Assembly: GCA_003555385.1 (NCBI GenBank)
Contig: PWHO01000254.1
Coordinates: 1 to 13,662 of the forward strand
Direction: 5' to 3'
Length of the DNA stretch: 13,662 nucleotides
From: Bacteroidales bacterium
GTDB taxonomy: Bacteria; Bacteroidota; Bacteroidia; Bacteroidales; UBA7960
The notes under the pieces were generated by a model, which saw only the letters and a program-made list of their open reading frames with translations, was not told the DNA's origin and made no database searches. The stretch's first letter is position 1, and each line of letters opens with the position of its first letter. The position numbers were made by a program, and so were the translations under genes. Positions 6,478 to 13,662 of the stretch are shown piece after piece.

Positions 6478-7830
6478 CTATTGCGAAAAGCGAATACTGT
6501 ATTCCCGCATTTTGTTGTATAGCGTTTTTCTGTCTACCTGAAGAATCTCCGCCGCCCGGGATTTGTTGTTTTCCGCTTCCCGGAGGGCTTTCAGTATCGC
6601 TTCCTTTTCGGCCAGCATCGCGGCCTGCTTCAGGGTCATGGGGTGTTTTGTTTTCCCCGGAGAGGAAGCGGCATTCTGCTCTTCCATCCCAAAATAGCGT
6701 ATTTCATCGGGCAATGTATCGGGTGTTATATGACTGCCCGTGGAAAGCAGCACACATCGTTTCACGATATTTTCCAGTTCCCGGATGTTGCCCGGCCATG
6801 GATACCGCAAGAAGATCTCCCGAACCTGGTCATCAATTCCCGCCACCGACTTGCCAAAATCCGCATTGGCAAGCTTCATAAAATAGGTGGCAAACACAAA
6901 AATGTCCTCCTTCCGTTTTCGCAGCGGCGGAAGGATAATCTTGAATCCATTGACACGATGGAACAGATCTTCCCTGAAATTCTGTGATTGCACATCACGC
7001 ATCAGATCCTCGTTTGTGGCGGTGATAATCCGTACATCCACCGGTATTTTTTTGTTATCTCCCAGGCGGTTAATGGTTTTTTCCTGCAGCGTTCTGAGCA
7101 ATTTCATCTGGTTATCCGGGGAGAGATTGCCCACCTCATCAAGAAAAAGGGTTCCCCCGTCCGCCTCCTCAAAACAACCTTTCTTGTCTTTGATCGCACC
7201 TGTAAAAGCCCCTTTCACGTGGCCAAACAATTCACTGTTTGCCAGCTCACCGGGCAGTGCTCCGCAATCCAGGGCCACAAAAGGCCTGTTTTTTCTTTTG
7301 CTGTTAAAGTGAATCGCCCGGGCAATGTACTCCTTTCCGGAACCGGTTTCGCCTTCGATCAGGACGCTCAGGTCGGAGGGTGAAACCAGTTCTATGTGAC
7401 TCATCACGTTCTGCATGGCAACACTCTCCCCACTGATAAAGTCGTGCTGAAAAAGCCTGTCTGCCCCTGAGTCCCGGTTTACTGCACGGCGAAGGAGCTT
7501 CAGTATTTCTTCAGGGATCAGGGGCTTGGTGACATAATCCAGCGCTCCGGCCTGAATGGCCTGAACAGCTGTGCGCACATCGGCGTAAGCCGTCATGAAA
7601 ACAACCGGCACCCAGAGATCCAGCTTCCTGATCCGCTCAAACACCTCCATCCCGTCGGCATCGGGAAGCCTGTAATCACAAAGCACAAAAAAAACGCCTC
7701 CGGACTTCAGCGCCTTCAGTCCGTTATTGGCAGAATAAGCCACAATGGCTTCAAAACCGTTTCTCTGCAAATACGTTTTCAGCTGCTGGCAAACAAAGGT
7801 GTCGTCATCAATAATCAAAACTTTTCCCAT
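6478..7830 (-). CDS. Sigma-54-dependent response regulator, NtrC family
   Basis: A three-domain activator of sigma-54 RNA polymerase. I choose the ATG at 7830 (MGKVLIIDDD, 450 residues), because receivers normally start a few residues before the first strand. An in-frame ATG at 7857 would add nine residues and put the start 1 bp from an inverted repeat. Receiver: acidic pocket D8-D10, phospho-acceptor D52, T80, K102. AAA+ domain: Walker A GETGSGKE at 160-167, intact sigma-54 contact loop GAFTGA at 207-212, Walker B GGTLFLDE at 225-232, and PWPGNIRELENI near 345-355. C-terminal Fis-type helix-turn-helix: NKSRAAEILQVDRKTLYNKM. All key residues are present, so it should be phosphorylated, hydrolyse ATP and activate sigma-54 promoters. 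No histidine kinase is adjacent. Targets are unknown. Confidence 0.96.
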   Translation of the reverse strand: MGKVLIIDDDTFVCQQLKTYLQRNGFEAIVAYSANNGLKALKSGGVFFVLCDYRLPDADGMEVFERIRKLDLWVPVVFMTAYADVRTAVQAIQAGALDYVTKPLIPEEILKLLRRAVNRDSGADRLFQHDFISGESVAMQNVMSHIELVSPSDLSVLIEGETGSGKEYIARAIHFNSKRKNRPFVALDCGALPGELANSELFGHVKGAFTGAIKDKKGCFEEADGGTLFLDEVGNLSPDNQMKLLRTLQEKTINRLGDNKKIPVDVRIITATNEDLMRDVQSQNFREDLFHRVNGFKIILPPLRKRKEDIFVFATYFMKLANADFGKSVAGIDDQVREIFLRYPWPGNIRELENIVKRCVLLSTGSHITPDTLPDEIRYFGMEEQNAASSPGKTKHPMTLKQAAMLAEKEAILKALREAENNKSRAAEILQVDRKTLYNKMREYSIRFSQ

Positions 7831-7858
7831 AGGATGGCTTTGTGTGCCCGGAATCATT

Positions 7859-7880
7859 AGTGTGGAGAAAATTCCACACT
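7859..7880. promoter_or_regulatory. Operator-like inverted repeat at the response regulator's predicted transcription start
   Basis: AGTGTGGA (7859-7866) and TCCACACT (7873-7880) are perfect inverted arms around a 6-bp GAAAAT centre. The repeat begins 2-3 bp downstream (minus strand sense) of a perfect -7 box and covers the expected transcription start. It lies in the 76-bp or so gap between two divergent genes. Dyads of this shape suit dimeric Fis-type helix-turn-helix proteins, so autoregulation is likely but inferred. An mRNA 5' hairpin is an alternative. Confidence 0.6.
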
Positions 7881-7882
7881 CT

Positions 7883-7890
7883 CAAATATA
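7883..7890 (-). promoter_or_regulatory. -7 promoter element for the response regulator
   Basis: The minus strand reads TATATTTG, a perfect match to TAnnTTTG. Transcription would begin near 7876-7879, giving a leader of about 46-49 nt to the ATG at 7830 but only about 20 nt to the ATG at 7857. No clear -33 TTG is seen at 19-21 bp, which could suit a promoter that needs an activator. Confidence 0.55.
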
Positions 7891-7933
7891 CAAAAAAACC
7901 ACTATTTTTACGCTTTCTTTAACAACCCCACCA

Positions 7934-9307
7934 ATGGTTAAACGGCTGGTCATCACTTGTTTCTTTGCTGCCATTTTTTTTCAGGCTGCCGGCTGGTCGG
8001 AACACCCCATGCTCGCCAGACCCGCCCTGGCAGGAATGGGATTATGGGATGAGATCGATCCGGCGGAAGTGAAACAGCTGAAAACGTTTCTGCTGGAGAC
8101 AGAAAACAGCCTTGAGCCGTTTCTCGCCCGTCACGAGCGTTGGGCACGGACAAACCTGCCACACTATCAACCCCGGCCGGATGACCTGGCTTTCCGGGCA
8201 GGTGGCGACACGACCGACATTGTGGTGCGGTTTTCCCAGGCCATTCGCATTAACCCAAACATGCGGATGCCGCTTTATCTTCACCTGCTCCCCGGTGAAC
8301 CGGCCGGGAACCGTAACCACGCCAACTCCCTTGCGATAACGGCCGACGGAAACGCTGAATCCCTGCATCGCCCCACCCATATCGGACTCCGGGAAGGAGA
8401 AAAGATCTGTCCGTTGGATATACTCGTAACTGCAAACGATGAACCCGATTATGGATTTGACCTGGGTCTGTTTACTGACAACCAGACCGACTATGGGGCA
8501 CGTTATGGATTCGGGGAACAGCCATTCGGAAATCCAAACCTGGCCAACAGCAGCCAGGCCCCCTTCCACATGGCCTTTTATCATGAAGCCGGGATTGTTT
8601 ACAGGTTCGCCCCGGAGCTGAATCGCACTTTCCTTGACTACCGGGTAAACCTTTTCAGGGAGTTGTCCGTTTTCGCCTTTAACAATGGCCAGCATTACTG
8701 GGGGTGGCGTTTCCTGGGATGGAGCATGCATTACGCAGGAGACATCACCATGCCTTATCACAGCAAACCCCTCCCGGGCTACAGCACAACCCGTATGTTG
8801 TGGATCAACCTGAAAGCCATGCTCGGATTCCCCCGGGACGTGCAAGATGCCGTTCAGCTGGTGTCCAACAGACATACCGCCATGGAGGCCTACCAGCGGC
8901 AGGAACTTCGCCAGGCTTACCTGGCAAAAAATTTCAGCCATCCCTTTTTCCGGGCACTGGCCATCCCGGAGTTTCCGGTCCCCTTTTCCCGGAATTTCAT
9001 CAGGACTTACACCTCTTATGGCGCAGCCCGTCAATCGGTCCACGCAGACCTGGTTCTTGCCAAACACCTGCCGGGGTATATGGTATCAGACCCTTCAATC
9101 GAGGTCAGTGAAATGCCGCAGCTGAACAACCTGGCCATGCTGGTGCATTCTGAACAGGGCAGGGAATCTGTCGAAGCCCTGAATGCCATGATCGCTGAGC
9201 GATTGAGTGCCTACAGCATGACCATCCGGGCACTGCTCACCTCCGTGGTTCAGGAAACAGGCATGACAGTGCAGGACAAAGCCCCGGTTGCCCCGGGCGG
9301 AAGTTGA
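7934..9307 (+). CDS. Secreted zinc-dependent phospholipase C/P1-nuclease-like protein
   Basis: A 457-residue protein from the ATG at 7934. The frame stays open back to 7745, but that extension crosses the divergent regulator's start and promoter, and only the 7934 start gives a proper signal peptide (MVKRL, hydrophobic core, QAAG). Predicted cleavage after G20 leaves tryptophan as the first mature residue, followed by SEHP. In Bacillus phospholipase C and P1 nuclease the mature N-terminal Trp is a zinc ligand through its backbone. The central block GWSMHYAGDITMPYHSKP has H266, D270 and H276 in the H-x3-D-x5-H spacing of the zinc phospholipase C signature (Bacillus enzyme: HYLGDVNQPMH). The protein is much longer than the roughly 245-residue Bacillus mature enzyme, with unassigned sequence on both sides. 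Fold and secretion are fairly secure; phospholipid or phosphodiester substrate is inferred. It is divergent from the sigma-54 regulator. Confidence 0.78.
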   Translation: MVKRLVITCFFAAIFFQAAGWSEHPMLARPALAGMGLWDEIDPAEVKQLKTFLLETENSLEPFLARHERWARTNLPHYQPRPDDLAFRAGGDTTDIVVRFSQAIRINPNMRMPLYLHLLPGEPAGNRNHANSLAITADGNAESLHRPTHIGLREGEKICPLDILVTANDEPDYGFDLGLFTDNQTDYGARYGFGEQPFGNPNLANSSQAPFHMAFYHEAGIVYRFAPELNRTFLDYRVNLFRELSVFAFNNGQHYWGWRFLGWSMHYAGDITMPYHSKPLPGYSTTRMLWINLKAMLGFPRDVQDAVQLVSNRHTAMEAYQRQELRQAYLAKNFSHPFFRALAIPEFPVPFSRNFIRTYTSYGAARQSVHADLVLAKHLPGYMVSDPSIEVSEMPQLNNLAMLVHSEQGRESVEALNAMIAERLSAYSMTIRALLTSVVQETGMTVQDKAPVAPGGS

Positions 9308-9332
9308 TTGCCCCAGGATAAGGACGCTTCTG

Positions 9333-9353
9333 CCCTGCAGGGGCGAAATTTCG
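9333..9353. repeat. Two adjacent 10-bp perfect palindromes upstream of the S9 peptidase promoter
   Basis: CCCTGCAGGG (9333-9342) and CGAAATTTCG (9344-9353) are each self-complementary and separated by one base. They lie 20-40 bp before the -7 box at 9373. The first could form a weak hairpin after the phospholipase-like gene, though no T-tract follows. The second overlaps the expected -33 region and could be an operator. Confidence 0.4.
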
Positions 9354-9372
9354 AAAAAACCAATTAAATTAA

Positions 9373-9380
9373 TACTTTTG
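9373..9380 (+). promoter_or_regulatory. -7 promoter element for the first S9 peptidase gene
   Basis: TACTTTTG matches TAnnTTTG exactly. A weak -33-like TTTCG sits at 9349-9353, 19 bp upstream. Transcription would begin near 9387, leaving a leader of about 25 nt, AT-rich and without a Shine-Dalgarno, before the ATG at 9412. Confidence 0.6.
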
Positions 9381-9411
9381 GGCTTATAAATATTCACAAA
9401 AACATCATATC

Positions 9412-11430
9412 ATGAAGAAACTATTATTCTTAACGACATTATTCTTTTATTGTCTGACCGGACCCCTGGCTGGCCCTGTGTTGGCTCAGGAAAACAACAG
9501 TGACGAATTATGGACTCCTGAGTACATGGTCGAAAACTTTAAAAACGTCGGAGGAACAGCGATATCGCCTGACGGAGAGTGGATCGCCTTTACCGTGTCT
9601 GAATCAAGGACAGAAGGAGAAAGAAGCGATTATTTGACCCATATCCACCTGGTTCATTCAGATGGCACGAGACAATTTCAGCTTACCCGCGGAGACGTTT
9701 CGGCCGGCAACCCCCGCTGGTCACCTGATGGTCACTACCTGACTTTTACCTCTGCGCGGGGCGGCGACGGCAACCAGGTATGGATGATCGACCCCTTCGG
9801 AGGGGAAGCCTGGCAGCTCACTGAAGCAGAAGGAAGCGTAGGGAGATACCATTGGTCAAACAGCGGATCCCGCATTGCCTTTACCATGGTTGATCCGCTC
9901 TGCGAAGAACAGCGGCGCCGCCAGCGGGAAAGGGAAGATGTCAACGTGGTCGATGAAGATCTGCGCTATTCCCATATATACATGTTTGAAGTTGACCCGC
10001 AAGGCAATAAACCCGCAGAAATACAAAGGGTCACCGAGGGAGAATTCCACGTGGGCAACTTCGACTGGTCGCCGGACGATCAGACCATCGCCTTTGACCA
10101 CCAGGACCGGCCGGGCCTTGAGCACTGGCCTACAACCAGCATCTCCACAGTGCCCTCAGACGGAGGGGAAGTCGCTGAACTGATCAACCTGGGCGGCGGA
10201 GACACCAACCCCCTGTACTCGCCAGATGGCAATTACCTGGCCTTTACCACCGACAATGGCAATCCACGCTGGCCCGGTTACGATGTGATCATGGTGCTGG
10301 ACCTTTCAGACAGGTCAATGATACAGCTCGGCAAGACCCATGATGACGAACCATCCATGATGAAATGGTCGCCCGACGGGTCGGAGATCTTCTATGTGGA
10401 ACTGCACCGCACCTCGGTGGATCTTTTCGCCATGCCGGTGACAGGAGAAGATGCCCAACATCGTCAGATCACCGATGCCCCCGGTAGGTTTTCCGGCTTC
10501 TCCCTTTCGGGGGATGCGTCTTTAGTGGCAGCCGTCCACCAGGATTTTGACAAAGCCCCGGATGTGATTGTTTCCAATGTGGCCAGCTTCAACCCAACCC
10601 GCCTGACCGACATCAATGCCGGTTACGAACAAACAGAAATCGCCCGGGCAGAAGTAATCCGCTATGAATCATTTGACGGTACCACCATAGAGGCTCCGCT
10701 GATCTACCCCCTTGATTATGAAGAAGGGAAACAATACCCGGTGTTGCTTCATGTGCACGGCGGACCCACAGGCGTGTTCGGGGAAACCTATGTGGCATTG
10801 CCGGGGGTATACCCGCTGCAGAAATTCGCCGCCGAGGGTTACTTCATCCTGCGGCCCAACTTCCGCGGATCAGGTGGATACGGGGAGGATTTCCGTTTTG
10901 CCAATTTATCGGACTGGGGCTACGGCGATCTGGAAGATATGAAGGCCGGACTGGACAAACTCATCGAAGAGGGCAAGGTTGACCCTGACAGGCAGGCCAT
11001 CATGGGCTGGTCGTACGGAGGGTTCATGTCGTCTTTCGCCATCACCCAAACCGACAGGTTCAAAGCCTCCATGATGGGAGCCGGGGTTTCAAACCTGATC
11101 AGCATGACCGGAACCTCTGATATACCCGGCTTCCTCCCGGCTTATTTTGAAAGCGAATACTGGGAAAACTACGAACGTCACATGCGGCATTCAGCCATAT
11201 TCAATGTGGAAAATGTGACCACACCCACCCTGATACTGCACCCGGAAGAAGACGTCCGCGTGCCCATCAGCCAGGGGCACGAAATGTATGTGGCCCTGAA
11301 ACGTCTGGGAGTTGACACCAAAATGGTGACCTATCCCCGCCAGCCACATGGTATCAGGGAACCCAAGTTTACCATTGATGCCGCAGAACGTCAGCTTGAC
11401 TGGCTGAAGCAATATATTGAGCAGAACTAA
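9412..11430 (+). CDS. Secreted S9-family serine peptidase (DPP IV/acylaminoacyl-peptidase type)
   Basis: A 672-residue prolyl-oligopeptidase-family enzyme, a typical length for the DPP/acylaminoacyl-peptidase branch. These enzymes release dipeptides or acylated residues from oligopeptides. A signal peptide ends at PVLAQ (about residue 25), so it works in the periplasm or outside. Residues about 35-400 form a beta-propeller with repeated S-P-D-G motifs (ISPDGEWIAF, WSPDGHYLTF, YSPDGNYLAF, WSPDGSEIFY). The alpha/beta hydrolase domain follows from about 415, with oxyanion motif HVHGGPTG near 447-454. The catalytic triad can be read directly: S534 in GWSYGG, D614 in EEDVRVP, and H646 in PRQPHG. 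It has its own promoter box and a downstream terminator, so it is probably transcribed alone. Exact specificity (prolyl, alanyl or other) cannot be read. Confidence 0.95.
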   Translation: MKKLLFLTTLFFYCLTGPLAGPVLAQENNSDELWTPEYMVENFKNVGGTAISPDGEWIAFTVSESRTEGERSDYLTHIHLVHSDGTRQFQLTRGDVSAGNPRWSPDGHYLTFTSARGGDGNQVWMIDPFGGEAWQLTEAEGSVGRYHWSNSGSRIAFTMVDPLCEEQRRRQREREDVNVVDEDLRYSHIYMFEVDPQGNKPAEIQRVTEGEFHVGNFDWSPDDQTIAFDHQDRPGLEHWPTTSISTVPSDGGEVAELINLGGGDTNPLYSPDGNYLAFTTDNGNPRWPGYDVIMVLDLSDRSMIQLGKTHDDEPSMMKWSPDGSEIFYVELHRTSVDLFAMPVTGEDAQHRQITDAPGRFSGFSLSGDASLVAAVHQDFDKAPDVIVSNVASFNPTRLTDINAGYEQTEIARAEVIRYESFDGTTIEAPLIYPLDYEEGKQYPVLLHVHGGPTGVFGETYVALPGVYPLQKFAAEGYFILRPNFRGSGGYGEDFRFANLSDWGYGDLEDMKAGLDKLIEEGKVDPDRQAIMGWSYGGFMSSFAITQTDRFKASMMGAGVSNLISMTGTSDIPGFLPAYFESEYWENYERHMRHSAIFNVENVTTPTLILHPEEDVRVPISQGHEMYVALKRLGVDTKMVTYPRQPHGIREPKFTIDAAERQLDWLKQYIEQN

Positions 11431-11454
11431 ACGCTTTGAGCAGAACTAAACGCT
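11417..11454. repeat. 19-bp tandem duplication across the stop codon of the first S9 peptidase
   Basis: TTGAGCAGAACTAAACGCT occurs at 11417-11435 and again at 11436-11454 with no difference. The first copy contains the true stop TAA (11428-11430); the second repeats it 19 bp later in another frame. The protein end (IEQN) is unaffected. Confidence 0.9.
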
Positions 11455-11472
11455 TCAACCTGTCATGACCAG

Positions 11473-11538
11473 GGCCGCCGCAAAAAATCAACCATTCCTC
11501 CAAAAGAATGCCGGTTTTTCGCGGCGGCCTTTGTTTTT
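11473..11538 (+). terminator. Probable terminator after the first S9 peptidase gene
   Basis: GGCCGCCGC (11473-11481) pairs perfectly with GCGGCGGCC (11521-11529), and the stem can extend through an A-run against a T-run with a bulged C. The loop is long, about 30-40 nt. A T-rich tail (TTTGTTTTT) follows. The T-tract and position 42 bp after the stop support a terminator. Confidence 0.7.
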
Positions 11539-11682
11539 GAATTTATCCTTAAAACTGGTACTGCTGTACGGAAATATTGGCAATCAGCCAGTAACCGCAG
11601 GCCTGAAGTGGCTTTCCCAAAAATTTTTCTTTAATTTTACCCCTTTCTGTACTTATTAACCAATTAAACAGCTTACGACGAC

Positions 11683-13662
11683 ATGAAGAAATCTGTTTTG
11701 CTAAAAAAAGTTTTGTCATTACTGATCATCCTTGCCGGTACGGGATTGACAGCCCAGGATGTGCTCACTGAGCAGGGCTACCAGGAGCCGCCACAGGAGA
11801 TCAAAGACCTGGTGCTGGCACCAAGGTATGAGAATGTGACCCTTAATAACCTGGGACCCGACCGCAGCGTTTTTCTGAACCCTGTCAGGGACGGACTGAC
11901 CCCCATTGAAAGGTTGGCCAAGCCCTATCATAATTTTGGAGGCCTTGAGTTGGATACGGCAGCCAATCGCCACAGACGCCACACCACGGGCGGATCTCCG
12001 GGTTATGAATTCTTTGAGTGGGAAAGAACACGCACCCGCACCATCAGAACCCCTGACAATGGCCGGGTCTCCAACTCCACCTGGTCACCCGATGGATCAA
12101 AAGTGGCCTATTTCGTTCACTATGAAAACGAAAGCCACATCTACGTAACAGAAGTGGGAAGCAGGCGCTCTGACAGAATCACCACCTCACCCGCACTGCT
12201 CACCCTGACCACCCCCATCGAATGGTCGGCAGACGGACAATACATCACCACCATTGTGGTACCCCAAAACCGGGGCACCAAACCACAATACACCCCGGAT
12301 GGCAATGTACTGATCCAGGTTACCGATAAGGGCAAGAACGAATTAAGGACCTATCCAAACCTGCTTGAAGGGTCTTACGAGAAAAACATGTTTGAGTATT
12401 ATGCCACCGGGCAGATTGTACGGATCAACGCGGATAACGGCACAGTAAATGAAGTTGGCGAACCCGGCCTGTATGCCGGTGTAAGCATGGCTCCCGACGG
12501 AGAATATTTCCGGGTTACCGCCATTCAGAAGCCTTTTTCAAACATCGTTCCCGTTAGCCTGTTTGGCACAGTACAGGAGCTCTGGGATGTTGACGGCAAT
12601 GTAATTGCGGAGCTCAGCAGCCGCGACCTGCGCGATGGAAGAAGCAACAACAATAATGATGACGAACCACAGAAACGTCAGATCACCTGGCGCCCAGACG
12701 GCCACGGCATCAGCTATTTGTTGAAAGATGCTCCTCCGGAGGATGAGGAAGACAACGACAATGGAAACGGCGAAGCCGATGACCAGGACGAGGAAGAAGA
12801 GGAAGAAGAAAAAGAGGATCGTATGGACAGGGTATACCACTGGGTTCCCCCATATGGTGAAGAAGACAAGGAAGTGATCTTCAGCAACAAGAACGACATC
12901 CGCGGACTTGAATACTCGCAGGATTGCCAGACATTGTTCATCACTGAAAGGCAAAGAGGCGAAGTACATGTGTATGCCGTATTTTTGGATGACCCGGAAG
13001 AAAAACACACCGTCTACAAATGGGATACGGACGAGTTTTACGAAAACCCGGGCAGCCTGATGACCACAGCAGGCGCGTACGGTCCGGATATCGTCCGCCA
13101 GTCAACCGACCGGGATTTTGTTTACCTGTCGGGCGTCAAATACCATGAAGAGTGGAGAGAAAGTGCCCCTCAGCCCTTCCTGGACAAGGTAGAGATCCGC
13201 AACGGTGAAACATCAAGGGTATTTGAAAGCCAGGAAGACGTATATGAAAATGTGCGGGCCATCATTGACGATGACCTGAACCAAATCGTCATCGAGCGGG
13301 AAACACCCACCGACATTCCGGATTCTTACCTCAAAAACACCAGCGACGGTTCACTGGAAAAGCTGACCGACAACGTGGACCACTCACCCGAGATCACCAA
13401 TGCCATTTACAAAGAATTTGACGTGACCCGTACCGACGGTATCACTTTCCCGGTCAGGGCAATTCTTCCGCAAGACTACCAGGAAGGAGAAAAACTTCCG
13501 GTTATGTTCTGGTTCTACCCAAGGGAATACAATGACCAGGAAGGCCTGGACAATGCATTGAGAAGAAGGAATATCAACAGTTTCCGCTCCATCGGGGTAC
13601 GCTCCATGCAATTGCTCCTCTCCCGCGGGTATGCAGTGGTGTTACCAACATTCCCGATTGTC
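11683..13662 (+). CDS. Secreted S9-family peptidase, glutamyl-endopeptidase-like (S9D-like), C-terminus off the right edge
   Basis: The frame from the ATG at 11683 is open for 660 codons to the window edge. A signal peptide ends at LTAQ (about residue 24). The mature start GYQEPPQEIKDLVLAP resembles the N-terminus of the chloroplast glutamyl endopeptidase (GYR-PPPEI-DIVDAP), as does FDYYATGQIV-type sequence (here FEYYATGQIVRI, about 237-248). A beta-propeller follows, with WSPDGSKVAYF and WRPDGHGISYL. Just before the edge, LPVMFWFYPREY and the RGYAVVLPTFPIV segment match the start of its hydrolase domain. The catalytic Ser, Asp and His would lie beyond the edge; family members are about 800 residues or more. 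Two low-complexity inserts stand out: SNNNNDDE near 321-328 and a Glu/Asp-rich run at 349-379. It is not a close duplicate of the preceding S9 gene. A weak -7-like TAATTTTA lies at 11632-11639. Confidence 0.88.
   Translation, partial: MKKSVLLKKVLSLLIILAGTGLTAQDVLTEQGYQEPPQEIKDLVLAPRYENVTLNNLGPDRSVFLNPVRDGLTPIERLAKPYHNFGGLELDTAANRHRRHTTGGSPGYEFFEWERTRTRTIRTPDNGRVSNSTWSPDGSKVAYFVHYENESHIYVTEVGSRRSDRITTSPALLTLTTPIEWSADGQYITTIVVPQNRGTKPQYTPDGNVLIQVTDKGKNELRTYPNLLEGSYEKNMFEYYATGQIVRINADNGTVNEVGEPGLYAGVSMAPDGEYFRVTAIQKPFSNIVPVSLFGTVQELWDVDGNVIAELSSRDLRDGRSNNNNDDEPQKRQITWRPDGHGISYLLKDAPPEDEEDNDNGNGEADDQDEEEEEEEKEDRMDRVYHWVPPYGEEDKEVIFSNKNDIRGLEYSQDCQTLFITERQRGEVHVYAVFLDDPEEKHTVYKWDTDEFYENPGSLMTTAGAYGPDIVRQSTDRDFVYLSGVKYHEEWRESAPQPFLDKVEIRNGETSRVFESQEDVYENVRAIIDDDLNQIVIERETPTDIPDSYLKNTSDGSLEKLTDNVDHSPEITNAIYKEFDVTRTDGITFPVRAILPQDYQEGEKLPVMFWFYPREYNDQEGLDNALRRRNINSFRSIGVRSMQLLLSRGYAVVLPTFPIV

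Noticed and set aside
7745..7933. Upstream extension of the phospholipase-like gene to an ATG at 7745
   Set aside because: It would overlap the start, promoter and dyad of the divergent regulator and bury the signal peptide inside the protein.
11465..11659. 64-codon open frame after the first S9 peptidase
   Set aside because: It covers the terminator stem and the AT-rich promoter region of the next gene and shows no protein-like pattern.

Overview
This window looks like chromosomal DNA from a member of the Bacteroidota. The evidence is the lack of clear Shine-Dalgarno sequences before the starts, several perfect or near-perfect TAnnTTTG elements (the Bacteroidota -7 promoter box), a TolC protein with the YGRSLDP motif common in this phylum, and several secreted or lipidated hydrolases. 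Base composition looks close to even. The proteins are fairly acidic, which would suit a marine or mildly halophilic organism, but I cannot name a genus.

Layout, left to right. A TolC-family outer membrane channel runs leftward off the window edge (1-1402). A gap with a 41-bp tandem repeat follows, then a TIGR01777-type SDR nucleotide-sugar epimerase-like protein (1736-2593, +). That gene converges tail to tail on radA (2608-3975, -). The divergent gap between radA and the next gene is about 600 bp and holds five copies of a 33-bp minisatellite (4141-4305). Next come a DJ-1/PfpI-like lipoprotein (4573-5223, +) closed by a strong terminator, and a baeRF-type (eRF1-like) protein (5331-6473, +). 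The latter converges, with only 4 bp between, on an orphan NtrC-type sigma-54 response regulator (about 6478-7830, -). Divergent from that regulator is a secreted protein with a zinc-dependent phospholipase C signature (7934-9307, +). Two secreted S9-family serine peptidases finish the window: a DPP/acylaminoacyl-peptidase type (9412-11430, +) with its own promoter and terminator, and a glutamyl-endopeptidase-like (S9D-like) one (11683 to the right edge, +) that is cut off before its catalytic serine.

Functionally this is mostly a set of separate transcription units: DNA repair (RadA), probable ribosome rescue or translation quality control (baeRF), envelope export (TolC), and extracytoplasmic hydrolysis of proteins and perhaps phospholipids. 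The sigma-54 regulator has no kinase next to it. Its promoter box lies beside an inverted repeat at the predicted transcription start, which suggests autoregulation and perhaps control of the divergent phospholipase-like gene.

I see no CRISPR array, insertion sequence, tRNA or rRNA, phage gene or recognisable defence system. Nothing here is clearly a new multi-gene system. The best leads are the operator-like palindrome, the 33-bp minisatellite, the phospholipase-like protein with a possible N-terminal tryptophan zinc ligand, and the acidic insert in the S9D-like peptidase.
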